Part shown: positions 1-5,033 of the stretch, piece after piece
Position numbering within the stretch: the first letter of the stretch is position 1
Layout of the letters: each line of letters begins with the position of its first letter
DNA from: Desulfobacterales bacterium
GTDB taxonomy: Bacteria > Desulfobacterota > Desulfobacteria > Desulfobacterales > Desulfobacteraceae
Assembly (NCBI GenBank): GCA_022361135.1
Contig: JAKSBM010000888.1
Coordinates: 1 to 5,033 of the forward strand
DNA length: 5,033 nt
Direction: 5' to 3'
Position numbers and translations under genes: made by a program
Notes under the pieces: generated by a model
Databases searched by the model: none
What the model saw: only the letters and a program-made list of their open reading frames with translations
What the model was told of the DNA's origin: nothing

Positions 1-629
1 ATGGGGAGCTGTGCTGTACCGATGCCGGCCACGGTCCAGGTACTATTCTGGGGGAGGCAGGTTTTCAGGTGGACCAGGTTTTCAATGGTGGCGGGAATGG
101 CGCCCTTGAGGCCCATGACAAAATCAAAATGAAGGGGGGAATCCACCAGCCCCTGGTCGACCAGGGCCAGGGCATTCTGGATCATGCTCACATCGAAGAT
201 TTCCATTTCCGGTTTGATGCCGTATTTTTGCATGTCCGTTGCCAGATTGCGGATCAGTTCCGGGCTGTTGGCATAGACGGCCGTGGGGAAGTTCACCGAA
301 CCCGTTGTCAGGCTGGCCATTTCCGGGGCCAGTGCCAATCGGTCGCTGCGCACTTCGTAGCTGGCGCCGGCCCGTCCCCCGGTGGAGATTTGAATGATCA
401 GGTTGGTCTCCGCCTGGAGTCCTTCATGGATCTCCTTGAAGATGCCGAAATCCGTGGAGGCCGATTGATCCTTGGGATCCCGGGCATGGACGTGGATGAT
501 GGCGGCGCCAGCCCTTTCGCAGTCGATGCCGGTTTGGATGATTTCATCCGGGGTGATGGGGACGTGGGGGGTGTGCTCCTTGGTGGGAACGGAGCCGGTG
601 GGTGCAACGGTGATAATAAGCTTTTCCAT
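1..629 (-). CDS. BKACE-family beta-keto acid cleavage enzyme (3-keto-5-aminohexanoate cleavage enzyme-like, DUF849), C-terminus cut off by window edge
   Basis: Reading leftward from the ATG at 629-627 gives an open frame of 209 codons that leaves the window at position 1. It begins MEKLIITVAPTGSVPTKEHT. Family knowledge: BKACE enzymes are Zn-dependent TIM barrels of about 270-280 residues. They react a beta-keto acid with acetyl-CoA to give acetoacetate and a new acyl-CoA, as in lysine fermentation (Kce) or carnitine-type degradation. Seen here: IIHVHAR with zinc-ligand-type His46 and His48, ISTGG with Ser82, and EMEIF with Glu143. All sit at the same residue numbers as I recall for the characterised Kce, which also supports this start. 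The third zinc ligand (about Glu230) lies outside the window. No strong Shine-Dalgarno precedes the ATG. Position 14 is Val, not Glu as in Kce, so the lysine-pathway substrate is doubtful. Family assignment is firm; the substrate is unknown. It is transcribed divergently from the flavoprotein gene. Confidence 0.93.
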   Translation of the reverse strand, partial: MEKLIITVAPTGSVPTKEHTPHVPITPDEIIQTGIDCERAGAAIIHVHARDPKDQSASTDFGIFKEIHEGLQAETNLIIQISTGGRAGASYEVRSDRLALAPEMASLTTGSVNFPTAVYANSPELIRNLATDMQKYGIKPEMEIFDVSMIQNALALVDQGLVDSPLHFDFVMGLKGAIPATIENLVHLKTCLPQNSTWTVAGIGTAQLP

Positions 630-713
630 GGGCGTAACCTGGTCGTAATCTATCCGTTAAAAGAATGTGGAGCCCTTCCGGCAGATTTGGCACAGAAGCG
701 CCCCCTGACTGCT

Positions 714-742
714 GCTATATAAACCCGCTTCCGGCTTGTCAA
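714..742 (-). promoter_or_regulatory. Candidate sigma70 promoter for the BKACE gene
   Basis: On the minus strand there is a perfect -35 TTGACA (742-737), a 17-bp spacer, and a -10 TATAGC (719-714, four of six consensus bases). Transcription would start near 707, giving a leader of roughly 80 nt before the BKACE ATG. The location between divergent genes and the ideal spacing make this the best promoter match in the left intergenic region. It is a prediction from consensus only. Confidence 0.55.
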
Positions 743-755
743 TGCCAAAACAACA

Positions 756-797
756 GGGGCCGGCCCCATGGGTGAAAAAGATTGCGCCCCATGGGGG
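756..797. repeat. Cluster of GC-rich palindromes and a 10-bp direct repeat in the divergent intergenic region
   Basis: Three perfect palindromes lie within 42 bp: GGGGCCGGCCCC (756-767), CCCATGGG (765-772, overlapping the first) and CCCCATGGGG (787-796). The 10-mer GCCCCATGGG occurs at 763-772 and again at 786-795, a 23-bp period or about two helical turns. Because the units are palindromic, 764-772 and 788-796 also form a 9-bp inverted repeat around a 15-nt loop. The position between two divergent promoters suggests a regulator-binding site. A transcribed hairpin in the leader of the rightward gene is the alternative. The repeats are certain; the function is inferred. Confidence 0.5.
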
Positions 798-810
798 AAG
801 CAGGTATGGT
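782..810 (+). promoter_or_regulatory. Weak candidate promoter for the flavoprotein gene
   Basis: TTGCGC (782-787, three of six -35 matches), a 17-bp spacer and TATGGT (805-810, four of six -10 matches) lie 47 bp before the flavoprotein start. The palindrome CCCCATGGGG (787-796) covers the end of the -35 and most of the first half of the spacer, so a bound protein there would interfere with or assist RNA polymerase. The match is weak and could be chance. Confidence 0.25.
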
Positions 811-856
811 GAACCCCGTTCTCTGTGTTTAACCTTTATATTGTGGAGGAGGAAAT

Positions 857-1492
857 ATGACCCGTCTGGTTGCCGTCTGCTCAAGTCCTGTAAAAAAGGG
901 AAACAGTGAATATCTCACCAATCACATGGTGGCTGTTGCGGAAAAATTGGGATGCGAGGCCGAGGTTTTTTACCTTTCCCGTATGGAGATTAAAGAATGC
1001 ATCCATTGCAACGGCTGCATTGCCAAACAGAAACCGGGCAAATACTGCCTGGTCAAGGATGATGCCCAACCCATATTTGAGGCCTGTGAAGCCGCAGATA
1101 TTATCCTGCTTTCCTCCCCGGTGTATCACATGCGCATGAATGCCCGCATGGCGGCCTTCACCGACCGCATGCGGATTTTCATCTTTGGCAATGAGACCAA
1201 GGGCCGACTGGAGAATAAAATCGGTATTTCCGGGGCCGTGGCCTGGAAGCGCCATGGCGGTTTTGAAACCACTCATTTGGCCCATCACCATGTGTTTTAT
1301 AATTTGGATATGCTGCCCGTGGGCTGCCACCATTCTCTGAGTCCCCTGGGTGCTTCCGGGGTTTCCAGCCAAAATGGGGAGGGAATATTTGATCCCAAAA
1401 TGCGGTTGGGGGTGGCCGGGGATGGGGCAGGGTTGAAGTCCGGTGAACTCTTGGTGAAACGGGCGGTTTCTCTGGCCGGAAAACTGAGATGA
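857..1492 (+). CDS. Flavodoxin-fold iron-sulfur flavoprotein-like protein (NADPH-dependent FMN reductase family)
   Basis: This is a 211-residue cytoplasmic protein without signal peptide or membrane segments. The N-terminus LVAVCSSPVKKGNSEYL has the beta1 strand and SPxKxGNS phosphate loop that binds FMN. A cysteine cluster follows: Cys48, Cys51, Cys54 and Cys64 (CX2CX2CX9C). Next comes LLSSPVYHMRMNARMAAFTDR (split here as LLSSPVYH, then the helix ending in FTDR), the second flavin-contacting segment typical of the family. Archaeal and clostridial Isf proteins carry a compact CX2CX2CX4-7C motif for a [4Fe-4S] cluster and pass electrons between ferredoxin-like donors and FMN; by analogy this is probably an electron-transfer flavoprotein or reductase with unknown partner. 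The start is set by a strong Shine-Dalgarno, GGAGGAGG at 845-852, four bases before the ATG. It is divergent from the BKACE gene and separated by 130 bp from the next operon. Family call is good; cluster and function are inferred. Confidence 0.9.
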   Translation: MTRLVAVCSSPVKKGNSEYLTNHMVAVAEKLGCEAEVFYLSRMEIKECIHCNGCIAKQKPGKYCLVKDDAQPIFEACEAADIILLSSPVYHMRMNARMAAFTDRMRIFIFGNETKGRLENKIGISGAVAWKRHGGFETTHLAHHHVFYNLDMLPVGCHHSLSPLGASGVSSQNGEGIFDPKMRLGVAGDGAGLKSGELLVKRAVSLAGKLR

Positions 1493-1549
1493 TAATCCAA
1501 GAGGCCGCCTTGGGACGGTGTCATGGGGAAATTCCCGGGGCTGAAAAAT

Positions 1550-1578
1550 TTGACCCGGAAGGGGGAAACCGGTATGTT
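1550..1578 (+). promoter_or_regulatory. Candidate sigma70 promoter for the nitrilase-rfaE2-pgeF unit
   Basis: TTGACC (1550-1555, five of six -35 matches), a spacer of exactly 17 bp and TATGTT (1573-1578, four of six -10 matches) lie in the 130-bp gap after the flavoprotein gene. The start point would fall near 1585, leaving a short leader of about 38 nt before the ATG at 1623. The rest of this gap holds only short inverted repeats without a U-tract. The prediction rests on consensus match alone. Confidence 0.45.
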
Positions 1579-1622
1579 AGGCAGTCTGAAGACCCTGCCA
1601 AAGGGGAAAGGGAAAACCGTCC

Positions 1623-2450
1623 ATGGTGAAAAGGAAATTTAAGGCCTGTGCCCTTCAATTTGATGTGAAAACCGGTGATTCCCGGGCCAATCTGAGCTGG
1701 ATTGAAAAAGAATTGGAAATGCTGGCCCGCAAGCAGGTCTCCCTGGTGGTTCTGCCCGAACTCTTTGCACCGGGATTTGACAATGGGAATATGGAAGCCC
1801 ATGCCCGAAAAACACCGGAGATTTTAGACCGGCTTTCCCAATGGGCCCGGCGGTATGCCATGGCCATTTGCGGCAGCCTTCCCGCGTTGGCTGATTCCGC
1901 CGATAACGGACAAGACATGCTCCGGGTGTATAATACCCTTTATTTTGTGGACCTGGATGGGGAGATCAAGGGAAATTATCGGAAGCTTCATCTGTTTCCC
2001 CTGTCCGGAGAGCCGGATCATTATTTGCCCGGGGACCAGCTGGTTGTGGCCGATACATTGTTAGGGCGGGTGGGGTTGATGATTTGTTATGATCTGCGGT
2101 TTCCCGAACTGGCCCGTGAATTAACCCTGGCAGGTGCTGAGACCCTCGTGGTACCCGCCCAATGGCCCAGCCCCAGGATGGCCCATTGGGATGTTCTGAT
2201 CCAGGCCCGTGCCATCGACAACCAGGCCTATGTCATTGCCGCCAATCGTTTGGGACGGGACGGCCGGTTGGTTTACACCGGTGGGTCCCAGATTGTGGAT
2301 CCCATGGGAAAGGTGCTGGACCGGGCCGGAACGGATTCGTCCATGGCCATGGCAGACATTGACCTGGACCAGGTGGATGGGGCCCGAAAACTGATTCCCA
2401 TGATCCAGGATCGACGGCCCGATATATATGGAAGAAAGGAAGTAAAATGA
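1623..2450 (+). CDS. Nitrilase-superfamily carbon-nitrogen hydrolase, omega-amidase-like (Nit2/YafV/MtnU type)
   Basis: This 275-residue protein has the complete nitrilase catalytic set: Glu46 (VLPELF), Lys121 (YRKLHLF) and nucleophile Cys155 (MICYDLRFPE). Glu130 in the SGEPDHY loop is the usual fourth active-site acid. The segment PAQWPSPRMAHWDVL followed by ARAIDNQAYV resembles omega-amidases such as E. coli YafV and the MtnU group. These hydrolyse alpha-keto acid amides (2-oxoglutaramate, 2-oxosuccinamate) to the keto acid and ammonia, generally as metabolite repair or in methionine salvage. The substrate here is inferred; deaminated-glutathione amidase or another amide is possible. The ATG follows a purine-rich stretch (AAGGGGAAAGGG, 1600-1611) rather than a textbook Shine-Dalgarno; the AVxxx-like first strand (KACALQFD) starts at residue 7, as expected for the family. 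The stop overlaps the rfaE2 start by 4 bp (ATGA), implying translational coupling. Confidence 0.92.
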   Translation: MVKRKFKACALQFDVKTGDSRANLSWIEKELEMLARKQVSLVVLPELFAPGFDNGNMEAHARKTPEILDRLSQWARRYAMAICGSLPALADSADNGQDMLRVYNTLYFVDLDGEIKGNYRKLHLFPLSGEPDHYLPGDQLVVADTLLGRVGLMICYDLRFPELARELTLAGAETLVVPAQWPSPRMAHWDVLIQARAIDNQAYVIAANRLGRDGRLVYTGGSQIVDPMGKVLDRAGTDSSMAMADIDLDQVDGARKLIPMIQDRRPDIYGRKEVK

Positions 2451-2938
2451 AAAAAATAATGACCCTTGAAGAAATCACCCACCAGGCCGAGGCCTACCGC
2501 AGCCAGGGAAAGACCATTGCCTTTTCCAACGGCTGTTTCGACATCCTCCATGCCGGTCATGTGACCTATCTCCAGGCGGTGAAGGCCCAGGGGGATGTTT
2601 TGGTTCTGGGCTTGAATTCAGACCGGTCGGTTCGTGAAATCAAGGGGGAACAGCGGCCGGTGGTTTCCCAGGAAGACCGGGCCTGTGTGGCCGCTGCCCT
2701 GGCCGCCGTGGACCATGTGGTGATCTTTGATGAACCGGATCCTGAAAAATTGATCCAGGCGGTCAAACCCGACATCCTGGCCAAGGGAGCCGACTGGGCC
2801 GAGGATGAGATCATCGGCGGAGATTTTGTCAAGGCCCGGGGAGGACGGGTGGCCCGGATCAAACTGGAGCCCGGCATTTCCACCACCACCATCATCAAAC
2901 GCATTGGCCGCAAGGTCTTTGGGATTAAAGAGGGCTGA
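2447..2938 (+). CDS. rfaE2: D-glycero-beta-D-manno-heptose 1-phosphate adenylyltransferase (stand-alone HldC / RfaE domain II)
   Basis: This cytidylyltransferase-like nucleotidyltransferase has 163 residues, matching the C-terminal half of bifunctional HldE and the stand-alone HldC enzymes. Seen: SNGCFDILHAGHVTYL, with the ATP-binding HxGH motif at His35-His38; GLNSDRSVREIKG, with RPV a few residues on, as in HldE; DILAKGADW; and the C-terminal GISTTTIIKRI, the signature that closes over the nucleotide. Known role: transfer of AMP from ATP to heptose-1-phosphate to form ADP-heptose, the precursor of the LPS inner core, in the cytoplasm. The kinase half (HldA) is not in this window and must be encoded elsewhere. 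AAAGGA at 2435-2440, six bases before ATG 2447, fixes the start over the internal ATG at 2459. It overlaps the nitrilase stop by 4 bp and ends one base before pgeF. Confidence 0.95.
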   Translation: MKKIMTLEEITHQAEAYRSQGKTIAFSNGCFDILHAGHVTYLQAVKAQGDVLVLGLNSDRSVREIKGEQRPVVSQEDRACVAAALAAVDHVVIFDEPDPEKLIQAVKPDILAKGADWAEDEIIGGDFVKARGGRVARIKLEPGISTTTIIKRIGRKVFGIKEG

Positions 2939-2939
2939 T

Positions 2940-3722
2940 ATGGTGCCCATGCTCACATTTCCCATCTTGGCCGATTTACCCGGCATCCGCCATGGGGTTT
3001 TTGGCCGGGCCGGCGGGATCAGTCCAGCGCCTTGGGATTCCTTGAATCTGGGATTGAATACCGGGGACGAGGTTGAAAATGTGATTGAAAATCGATCCCG
3101 GCTGCTTGGAACCCTGGCGGGGGAAAAGGAGCATCCACTCCGGGGATTTTTTTTGAATCAGGTCCATGGCCGAAAGGTGCTGGTGCTTCGGAATGGAGAG
3201 GATGGGGTATTGGACTATTGGGAACCGGGGAAGGCAAAACCCGTCCACCGGGCAGATGCCATGGTGACCAATGTCCGCTACATGGCCCTGGTGATCCAGG
3301 TGGCCGATTGCCAGGCCGTGCTGCTGGCCGATCCGGTGCAGCGGGTGGTGGCTGCGGTCCATTCGGGTTGGCGGGGGAGTCTGTTGGATATCATCGGTGC
3401 CACCGTTCAAACCATGGAAAGGGAGTTTGGGTGTGATCCCGGGAATATTCGGGTTGGTATCTCCCCTTCCCTGGGGCCCTGTTGTGGTGAATTTGTGAAT
3501 TATCGGGATGAAATTCCCGAAAAATTATGGAAATACAAGGCCCCTGACCGGGATGATTTTGACTTCTGGGCCCTGTCCCGGGATCAACTCACGGCCCAGG
3601 GGGTCCCGATGGAAAACATAGCAATTGCAAATTGTTGCACTCGATGTGAAAGCAAGCAATATTTCTCCTATCGAAAACAACGGGTTACTGGGAGATTCGG
3701 AGCGGCTGTCAGCCTTGTTTGA
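2940..3722 (+). CDS. pgeF: Peptidoglycan editing factor PgeF (YfiH / DUF152 multicopper polyphenol oxidoreductase family)
   Basis: This 260-residue cytoplasmic protein is close in length to E. coli YfiH (243). Metal-ligand motifs are all present: NQVHG (His76), VADCQAVLL (Cys124) and AVHSGWRG (His141). ADAMVTN, GISPSLGPCCGEF and the C-terminal CTRC...FSYR...VTGRFGAAVSL are also family hallmarks. E. coli PgeF removes wrongly incorporated L-serine from UDP-MurNAc precursors, keeping L-Ala in the stem peptide; homologues in other lineages show laccase-like or purine-nucleoside activities (FAMIN family). The frame is open upstream to 2805 but that part lies inside rfaE2. The start at 2940 is chosen because it follows the rfaE2 stop by one base and has AGAGGG (2929-2934) five bases upstream. 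It is the third gene of a coupled unit with the nitrilase and rfaE2, linking LPS and peptidoglycan precursor quality. Confidence 0.94.
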   Translation: MVPMLTFPILADLPGIRHGVFGRAGGISPAPWDSLNLGLNTGDEVENVIENRSRLLGTLAGEKEHPLRGFFLNQVHGRKVLVLRNGEDGVLDYWEPGKAKPVHRADAMVTNVRYMALVIQVADCQAVLLADPVQRVVAAVHSGWRGSLLDIIGATVQTMEREFGCDPGNIRVGISPSLGPCCGEFVNYRDEIPEKLWKYKAPDRDDFDFWALSRDQLTAQGVPMENIAIANCCTRCESKQYFSYRKQRVTGRFGAAVSLV

Positions 3723-3727
3723 CAAGG
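3713..3727 (+). other. Small perfect hairpin across the pgeF stop codon
   Basis: CCTTGT (3713-3718) and ACAAGG (3722-3727) form a 6-bp stem with a TTG loop, and the pgeF TGA (3720-3722) falls in the loop and stem edge. No U-tract follows directly; the nearest T-rich stretch (3743-3755) is 15 bases on. It may help end the unit or protect the mRNA 3' end, but it is not a convincing intrinsic terminator. Confidence 0.3.
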
Positions 3728-3760
3728 GGATCGAGGCATTGGTTTTATTGGTTTTTCACG

Positions 3761-3789
3761 TTGACTTAGCCGAAAGCATGTGGTATTTG
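3761..3789 (+). promoter_or_regulatory. Candidate promoter of the atp (Fo) operon
   Basis: TTGACT (3761-3766, five of six -35 matches) is followed after 17 bp by TATTTG (3784-3789, three of six), and TG at 3781-3782 supplies an extended -10 element (TGnTATTTG). The start point would lie near 3796, about 50 nt before the atpZ ATG. The strong -35 and extended -10 make a separate promoter for the atp genes plausible, independent of readthrough from pgeF. Confidence 0.5.
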
Positions 3790-3846
3790 CTCCTAGGTAT
3801 TTTGATCTTTTAAAGCCAAGGACCGACCGCAAAGTAAGGAGTGAAA

Positions 3847-4065
3847 ATGAAGAAGGATCGCGGCAGTACCTTTCGTGAACTGGGGTATTTTGCCAGTCTT
3901 GGAATGTCGGTGGCCCTGTCAATTTTCATCGGCTTGGGAATAGGGCTTTGGCTGGATAAAAAATTCGGTACGGATCCGGTGCTGATGTTCATCGGGCTGG
4001 CATTTGGAATTGCAGCCGGTTTCAGCAACATCATCCGAGCCGGGAAAAAAGGGAAGAAATTTTAA
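3847..4065 (+). CDS. atpZ: AtpZ/AtpI-family small membrane protein (F0F1-ATPase gene 1 protein)
   Basis: This is a 72-residue inner-membrane protein with two predicted helices (about 14-36 and 45-64) and a lysine-rich tail (AGKKGKKF). The core IGLGIGLWLDKKFGTDPVL followed by IGLAFGIAAGF is the hallmark of the AtpZ/ATPase_gene1 family, whose members open many bacterial atp operons. The protein is thought to act with AtpI in ATP synthase assembly or Mg2+ supply; the exact role is unsettled. A GTG at 3841 would add two residues, but its G is the last base of the Shine-Dalgarno TAAGGAG (3835-3841), so ATG 3847, five bases downstream, is taken as the start. The stop TAA shares its last base with the atpI ATG (TAATG), indicating coupled translation. 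Confidence 0.9.
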   Translation: MKKDRGSTFRELGYFASLGMSVALSIFIGLGIGLWLDKKFGTDPVLMFIGLAFGIAAGFSNIIRAGKKGKKF

Positions 4066-4466
4066 TGCAGGACCTTTCAAAAGTTGTGGAATTTGTCACA
4101 AGAACCAATTGGCTGCTGCTCATGCTGACCACATTGGTATCCATGGCAACCATGGCCAAGGATGTCACCCTGGGGGTTTCCCTGGGGGGATTGATTGTGT
4201 CCGTGAATTTCCATCTTTTAAAGCGTACCATTAAAAATAGTTTTCGACCCGAGGTGGTATCAGTAAAGGGACGCTCCCTCATGGGGAACATCCTGACGAA
4301 ATATTATATCCGATTTGTCATCAGCGGGATTCTGATTTTCCTTCTGATTTCAAACCATATTGTTCATCCATTGGGGCTTCTGGCGGGGCTTTCAGTGGTG
4401 GTTGCAAGCATGTTTCTGGCGACATTGCTTGAAATTACACGACTAATTTTCAAGGAGGCGGTATAA
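4065..4466 (+). CDS. atpI: ATP synthase subunit I (AtpI)
   Basis: This 133-residue integral membrane protein has four hydrophobic helices at about 14-31, 34-53, 80-97 and 101-124. The order, length, short basic loop between helices 2 and 3 (LLKRTIKNSF) and the motif GGLIVSVNFHLL with YYIRFVISG match the ATP synthase I chain family. AtpI is a non-essential chaperone that helps assemble the c-ring and stabilises Fo. Its place between atpZ and atpB is the normal one. The ATG overlaps the atpZ stop by one base; only a modest GGGAAG (4051-4056) is upstream, so translation probably depends on coupling to atpZ. It ends one base before the atpB start. Sequence is poorly conserved in this family, so the assignment rests on topology plus context. 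Confidence 0.88.
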   Translation: MQDLSKVVEFVTRTNWLLLMLTTLVSMATMAKDVTLGVSLGGLIVSVNFHLLKRTIKNSFRPEVVSVKGRSLMGNILTKYYIRFVISGILIFLLISNHIVHPLGLLAGLSVVVASMFLATLLEITRLIFKEAV

Positions 4467-4467
4467 G

Positions 4468-5033
4468 GTGGAACATCCATATTTAATTCTCACTTCGGTA
4501 TTTGGCTTGTTTGGCATGGAAGAATGGGCTGCAGCGAATCCCCACGTAACTTACATGTGGTTTGCAATGGCCGTTTTGATTTTCTTCGGCTGGTTGGGCG
4601 GCAAGAGCATCACTATGGTTCCCAAGTCTGCACAGAACGTATTTGAAGTCCTGATTTCCGGTCTTGAGGAATTCATGGTCACCATCACCGGTGACGAAGG
4701 TCGTAAATCCTTTCCCCTGGTCCTGACCATCTTTCTCTTTGTCCTTCTGGGCAACCTCATGGGATTGATTCCGGGATTCTATCCGCCCACCGCCAGCATT
4801 AACACCACCTTGGCCTGTGCACTCATCGCCGTTTCCTGGAGCCATGTCATCGGCATCCAGCAGCACGGTTTCAAATATATCAAACATTTTCTTGGACCCG
4901 TACCGGCCATGATTCCTCTGTTCCTGCCCATCGAACTCATCGGGCACACCGCACGTGTTCTCTCCCTGACCTTCCGTCTTTTCGGTAACATGATGGGACA
5001 TGAACTGGTTGTTGGAATTCTGCTGACCCTGGG
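4468..5033 (+). CDS. atpB: ATP synthase Fo subunit a (AtpB), C-terminus cut off by window edge
   Basis: The GTG at 4468 opens a frame of 188 complete codons that runs off the right edge. Subunit a forms the two proton half-channels against the rotating c-ring in the inner membrane. The decisive block is LSLTFRLFGNMMGHEL, where Arg170 corresponds to the essential E. coli Arg210, Asn174 to Asn214 and Glu179 to Glu219. LGNLMGLIPG (94-103) and the PIELIGHTARVLS segment (154-166) are also typical. Hydrophobic helices lie at about 28-45, 83-104, 112-133 and 144-160, with another starting near 164. The full protein is usually 220-280 residues, so the last helix or two are missing. GTG is chosen because AAGGAGG (4452-4458) sits nine bases upstream, one base separates it from the atpI stop, and the N-terminal EHPYLIL fits the family. 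All three arginines use CGT, unlike the CGG-rich upstream genes, suggesting high expression. atpE is expected next. Confidence 0.96.
   Translation, partial: MEHPYLILTSVFGLFGMEEWAAANPHVTYMWFAMAVLIFFGWLGGKSITMVPKSAQNVFEVLISGLEEFMVTITGDEGRKSFPLVLTIFLFVLLGNLMGLIPGFYPPTASINTTLACALIAVSWSHVIGIQQHGFKYIKHFLGPVPAMIPLFLPIELIGHTARVLSLTFRLFGNMMGHELVVGILLTL

Noticed and set aside
69..722. A 217-codon plus-strand open frame opposite the BKACE gene
   Set aside because: The minus-strand frame gives a clear BKACE protein with conserved active-site motifs; the plus frame is its antisense shadow, glycine/aspartate-rich with no recognisable domain.
837..842. TATATT as the -10 box of a flavoprotein promoter
   Set aside because: It lies too close to the Shine-Dalgarno (845-852), and no reasonable -35 is found 16-18 bp upstream.
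657..884. A 75-codon minus-strand frame filling the divergent intergenic region
   Set aside because: No Shine-Dalgarno or recognisable family, it overlaps the flavoprotein start and both promoter candidates, and its low-quality sequence looks like random translation.
881..1372. A 163-codon minus-strand frame inside the flavoprotein gene
   Set aside because: Antisense shadow; the plus strand has strong flavodoxin motifs and a strong ribosome binding site.
1525..1558. Short inverted repeats (GGGAA-A-TTCCC at 1526-1536; CCGGG at 1535-1539 with CCCGG at 1554-1558) as a terminator of the flavoprotein gene
   Set aside because: The stems are short, mutually exclusive and not followed by a U-tract, so an intrinsic terminator cannot be supported.
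2805..2939. An upstream-extended start for pgeF inside rfaE2
   Set aside because: The extra 45 residues are proline-rich out-of-frame rfaE2 translation, while ATG 2940 has a ribosome binding site and fits YfiH-family length.
3743..3755. T-rich stretch after pgeF as part of an intrinsic terminator
   Set aside because: It is separated by 15 bases from the only nearby hairpin and is interrupted by G bases.

Overview
The window is ordinary chromosomal DNA from a Gram-negative, most likely anaerobic bacterium. Gene content and protein style suggest a Desulfobacterota (sulfate-reducer type) genome, but this is inferred from the combination of genes and not from a marker. The clues are a beta-keto acid cleavage enzyme (BKACE), an iron-sulfur flavoprotein-like protein, a stand-alone heptose-phosphate adenylyltransferase for LPS, and an ATP synthase operon opening with atpZ-atpI-atpB. 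No rRNA, tRNA, CRISPR array, insertion sequence or phage gene was found.

Layout. (1) Positions 1-629, minus strand: the N-terminal 209 residues of a BKACE-family enzyme, running off the left edge. (2) 630-856: a 227-bp divergent intergenic region. It holds a good sigma70-type promoter for the BKACE gene, a weaker candidate for the rightward gene, and a cluster of GC-rich palindromes that look operator-like. (3) 857-1492, plus: a flavodoxin-fold, probably [4Fe-4S], flavoprotein. (4) 1623-3722, plus: a compact three-gene unit of a nitrilase-superfamily omega-amidase-like hydrolase, the heptose-1-phosphate adenylyltransferase RfaE2/HldC, and the peptidoglycan editing factor PgeF. Its genes overlap by 4 bp and are then separated by 1 bp; a promoter candidate lies just upstream. 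(5) 3847 to the right edge, plus: atpZ, atpI and atpB (truncated), again tightly coupled and with their own promoter candidate at 3761-3789.

How the genes work together. The middle unit joins two envelope-quality functions, LPS heptose activation and peptidoglycan precursor editing, to a cytoplasmic amidase typical of metabolite repair. The right-hand unit is the start of an Fo operon: two small assembly/accessory membrane proteins, then the proton-channel subunit a. The left-hand divergent pair is catabolic or redox-related with unknown substrates. The best second-look items are the palindrome cluster in the divergent promoter region, the BKACE subfamily question, and the nit-rfaE2-pgeF coupling. 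I see no strong evidence of a wholly new system.
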